Below are positions 5,523 to 6,765 of a stretch of DNA of 6,765 bases, one piece after another. Position 1 is the stretch's first letter; the number at the start of each line of letters is the position of its first letter. The stretch is taken from contig NZ_JBASAD010000019.1 of assembly GCF_049650445.1 (NCBI RefSeq), positions 1 through 6,765 on the forward strand, read 5' to 3'. The position numbers and the translations under genes are program-made. The notes under the pieces are model-generated. The model worked only from the letters and a program-made list of their open reading frames with translations, ran no database searches and was not told the origin of the DNA. This DNA comes from Castellaniella sp049650445 (GTDB lineage Bacteria > Pseudomonadota > Gammaproteobacteria > Burkholderiales > Burkholderiaceae_B).

Positions 5523-6530
5523 ATGCCATCCCAATCCCTGCAACTGTGCCTCCCGGAGCGTCTTCATACGCATGACGTGGAGTCGGTGCTGCGCTTCGAC
5601 GCCTGGCGCGAACGTGCACACCAATGGGTGGAAATGCTGCCCCCGCGACCCGGAGTCGAACTGGAGGCCGAGCTGACGCTGCTGCGCGGCGGCGGCAGTG
5701 TGTTCGGCACGATGCGTTCGACAGCTTACGAGATGAAAGCGGCGGCGCGCCGTCTGGTGCATGCGCCGGACATGGTGGTGCTGGTCTTGATACAGGCAGG
5801 CGAGTTGCGGCGCGATGCCGCGCCTGGGGAACGTGGGCGGAACGGGCCGGGTTCGCTGGGCCTGTACGACCCCTGGCGCATGGGACGTTATGCGTATAGC
5901 GAAGGGGCGCGTGAGGCCTTTCTGGCCTTGCCGCGATCCGCAGTGCGGGCGGCGTTGGGGTGCGACCCCGGCAATCTGGCCATTGCGCCGGCACACTGCG
6001 TCCTGGTCCCGGCGCTGGCCGATCAGTTGAGCCACATGGCGCGGATGACGCGCCAGCCGCACCGCATCGATGCCGCCGAATACGCCGGCCTGCTGGAAAG
6101 CACGCGGATGCTGGCGCTGCTGACCTTGCGCAATCTGGGCCGCCATGGGATGGGCGTGGGTCTGCCCGACGAACCGGAAGACCTGAACCGGGGCCGCCAT
6201 GCAGCGGCGGTGCGCTTCATGGCGCGAGAACTCCATCGTCATGATCTGGACGCTGTGGCGATTGCTCAGGGCGTCGGCTGCTCTCGCACCCGTTTGTATG
6301 AAGCCTTTGCCGAGCAGGGCACCACGGTGATGGGCACCTTGCGCGACATGCGCTTGCAGCGCGCCCGTGAAATGATCGAGCAAGCCACCCGCCTGAACCT
6401 GGGGGCGATTTCCTGGCGCTGCGGCTTTGCGGATCAGTCTGGTTTCAGCAAATCATTCAAGGCCCGGTTCGGGGCGCGGCCTTCGGAATGGCATCGGCAA
6501 GCACGCTCGAATCCGGCATGTGCGAAATGA
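5523..6530 (+). CDS. AraC family transcriptional regulator
   Basis: From ATG 5523 this is a 335-residue DNA-binding regulator. Residues about 15-170 form the sensor domain, resembling the AraC_binding_2 type (LRFDAWRERAHQWVEML near the start, then AYEMKAAARRLVHAPDMVVLVLIQAGEL). The C-terminal HTH domain covers about 228-329: a first helix-turn-helix in LDAVAIAQGVGCSRTRLYEAF and a second in ISWRCGFADQSGFSKSF (296-312) followed by RFGARPSEW, the AraC signature with its usual Gly-Phe and Pro-x-x-W positions. An in-frame ATG at 5499 would add MGGLLLCS, a hydrophobic stretch that does not look like this family, so 5523 is preferred; neither start has a good Shine-Dalgarno. It follows the autotransporter on the same strand, so it may control it, but could equally act elsewhere. 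Effector and targets cannot be read. Confidence 0.95.
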   Translation: MPSQSLQLCLPERLHTHDVESVLRFDAWRERAHQWVEMLPPRPGVELEAELTLLRGGGSVFGTMRSTAYEMKAAARRLVHAPDMVVLVLIQAGELRRDAAPGERGRNGPGSLGLYDPWRMGRYAYSEGAREAFLALPRSAVRAALGCDPGNLAIAPAHCVLVPALADQLSHMARMTRQPHRIDAAEYAGLLESTRMLALLTLRNLGRHGMGVGLPDEPEDLNRGRHAAAVRFMARELHRHDLDAVAIAQGVGCSRTRLYEAFAEQGTTVMGTLRDMRLQRAREMIEQATRLNLGAISWRCGFADQSGFSKSFKARFGARPSEWHRQARSNPACAK

Positions 6531-6533
6531 GTG

Positions 6534-6560
6534 TTGGCCTCTGCCTTCACGCGCTATAAT
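6534..6560 (+). promoter_or_regulatory. Promoter of the DEAD-box helicase gene (perfect -10)
   Basis: TATAAT at 6555-6560 is a perfect sigma70 -10 box, rare in such GC-rich DNA, and lies just after the regulator's stop. The best -35 is TTGGCC (6534-6539, four of six matches), but the spacing is only 15 bp, shorter than ideal. Transcription would start near 6567, giving a leader of about 148 nt before the TTG start. Confidence 0.65.
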
Positions 6561-6566
6561 CACAGG

Positions 6567-6714
6567 CTTCGCTTGGCCAACCAGTCGCCAGGCGACCTCA
6601 CCAGCCCCTGCGGGCATACGCACCGCTGGCGGCACCTACCCTGACATTCTTCATACGTCGGCCTCGATTGGTATCTCTCAGCTCGAGCGATAGGCGGTCG
6701 CTGGAGTCATTTTC
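6567..6714 (+). promoter_or_regulatory. Long structured 5' leader of the helicase mRNA
   Basis: About 148 nt separate the predicted transcription start from the coding start. It contains GTCGCC-A-GGCGAC (6584-6596), GCCC-CTGC-GGGC (6604-6615) and AGCGA/TCGCT (6686-6690 with 6698-6702), the last directly abutting the GGAG Shine-Dalgarno at 6703-6706. CTCGA (6663-6667) can instead pair with TCGAG (6683-6687), which would exclude the third stem. Long leaders with temperature or autoregulatory control are known for some cold-responsive helicase genes such as E. coli deaD; applying that here is inference. No known riboswitch was recognised. Confidence 0.4.
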
Positions 6715-6765
6715 TTGGATACTTCGATTACCTTTGCCTCGCTTGGCCTGGCGGAACCCCTGCTG
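6715..6765 (+). CDS. DEAD-box ATP-dependent RNA helicase (RhlE-like), N-terminus only
   Basis: Only 17 codons are in the window, starting at TTG 6715 and continuing past the right edge. They read MDTSITFASLGLAEPLL if TTG is decoded as Met. The F-x-x-L-G-L-x-x-x-L-L pattern is the beginning of the Q-motif region of DEAD-box helicases, which bind ATP and unwind short RNA duplexes in ribosome assembly and mRNA turnover. The start is supported by GGAG at 6703-6706, eight nt upstream, and no in-frame ATG lies nearby. A strong -10 box and a leader upstream support a gene start here. The RhlE subgroup is a guess from the shape of the N-terminus; the catalytic motifs lie outside the window. Confidence 0.6.
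   Translation, partial: MDTSITFASLGLAEPLL

Noticed and set aside
5511..6383. 290-codon minus-strand frame opposite the AraC-type gene
   Set aside because: Shadow of a gene with an intact AraC HTH signature; no recognisable content of its own.
6427..6693. 88-codon plus-strand frame across the end of the regulator and the leader
   Set aside because: It starts within the AraC HTH coding region in another frame and has no recognisable domain; the promoter and leader explain this stretch better.
6569..6748. Ten-base direct repeat TCGCTTGGCC in the helicase leader (6569-6578) and start of coding (6739-6748)
   Set aside because: It is short and one copy encodes the conserved Ser-Leu-Gly of the helicase N-terminus; chance is a sufficient explanation.

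Overview
The window is GC-rich throughout. Its gene content and protein style point to a betaproteobacterium of the Alcaligenaceae (Achromobacter/Bordetella type). This is inferred from the autotransporter linker and barrel, the AraC-type regulator, the lemA-TPM pair and the first residues of a DEAD-box helicase; no species is claimed.

Left part (1-1503, minus strand): a two-gene operon. lemA encodes a LemA lipoprotein with a clear lipobox. Its stop codon overlaps (ATGA) the start of a TPM-domain (YgcG-like) membrane protein, which leaves the window inside its C-terminal glycine tail. Such pairs are envelope proteins of poorly defined function.

Divergent spacer (1504-1755): 252 bp between lemA and the autotransporter gene. 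It holds a plausible lemA promoter, two related inverted repeats sharing a CGCCCC-N3-GGGGCG core, and a six-codon ORF with a better Shine-Dalgarno than the autotransporter, whose stop overlaps the autotransporter start.

Centre (1756-5457, plus strand): one large classical (type Va) autotransporter of 1233 residues. It has a Sec signal peptide, a predicted beta-helical passenger, a helical linker and a C-terminal 12-strand-type barrel ending in Phe. The passenger is unusually patterned. It carries a ladder of four RTX-like Gly/Asp motifs at 21-24-residue spacing, then a passenger-associated (PATR-type) repeat, then an array of 21-residue tandem repeats, then two more PATR-type units.

Right part: 65 bp downstream on the same strand is an AraC-family regulator (5523-6530), a possible local regulator of the adhesin, although this is only contextual. 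After it comes a perfect TATAAT -10 box, a roughly 150-nt leader with several small hairpins, and the first 17 codons of a DEAD-box RNA helicase starting at TTG 6715.

Most of this is recognisable biology. The least ordinary parts are the repeat architecture of the passenger, the autotransporter start region and the helicase leader.
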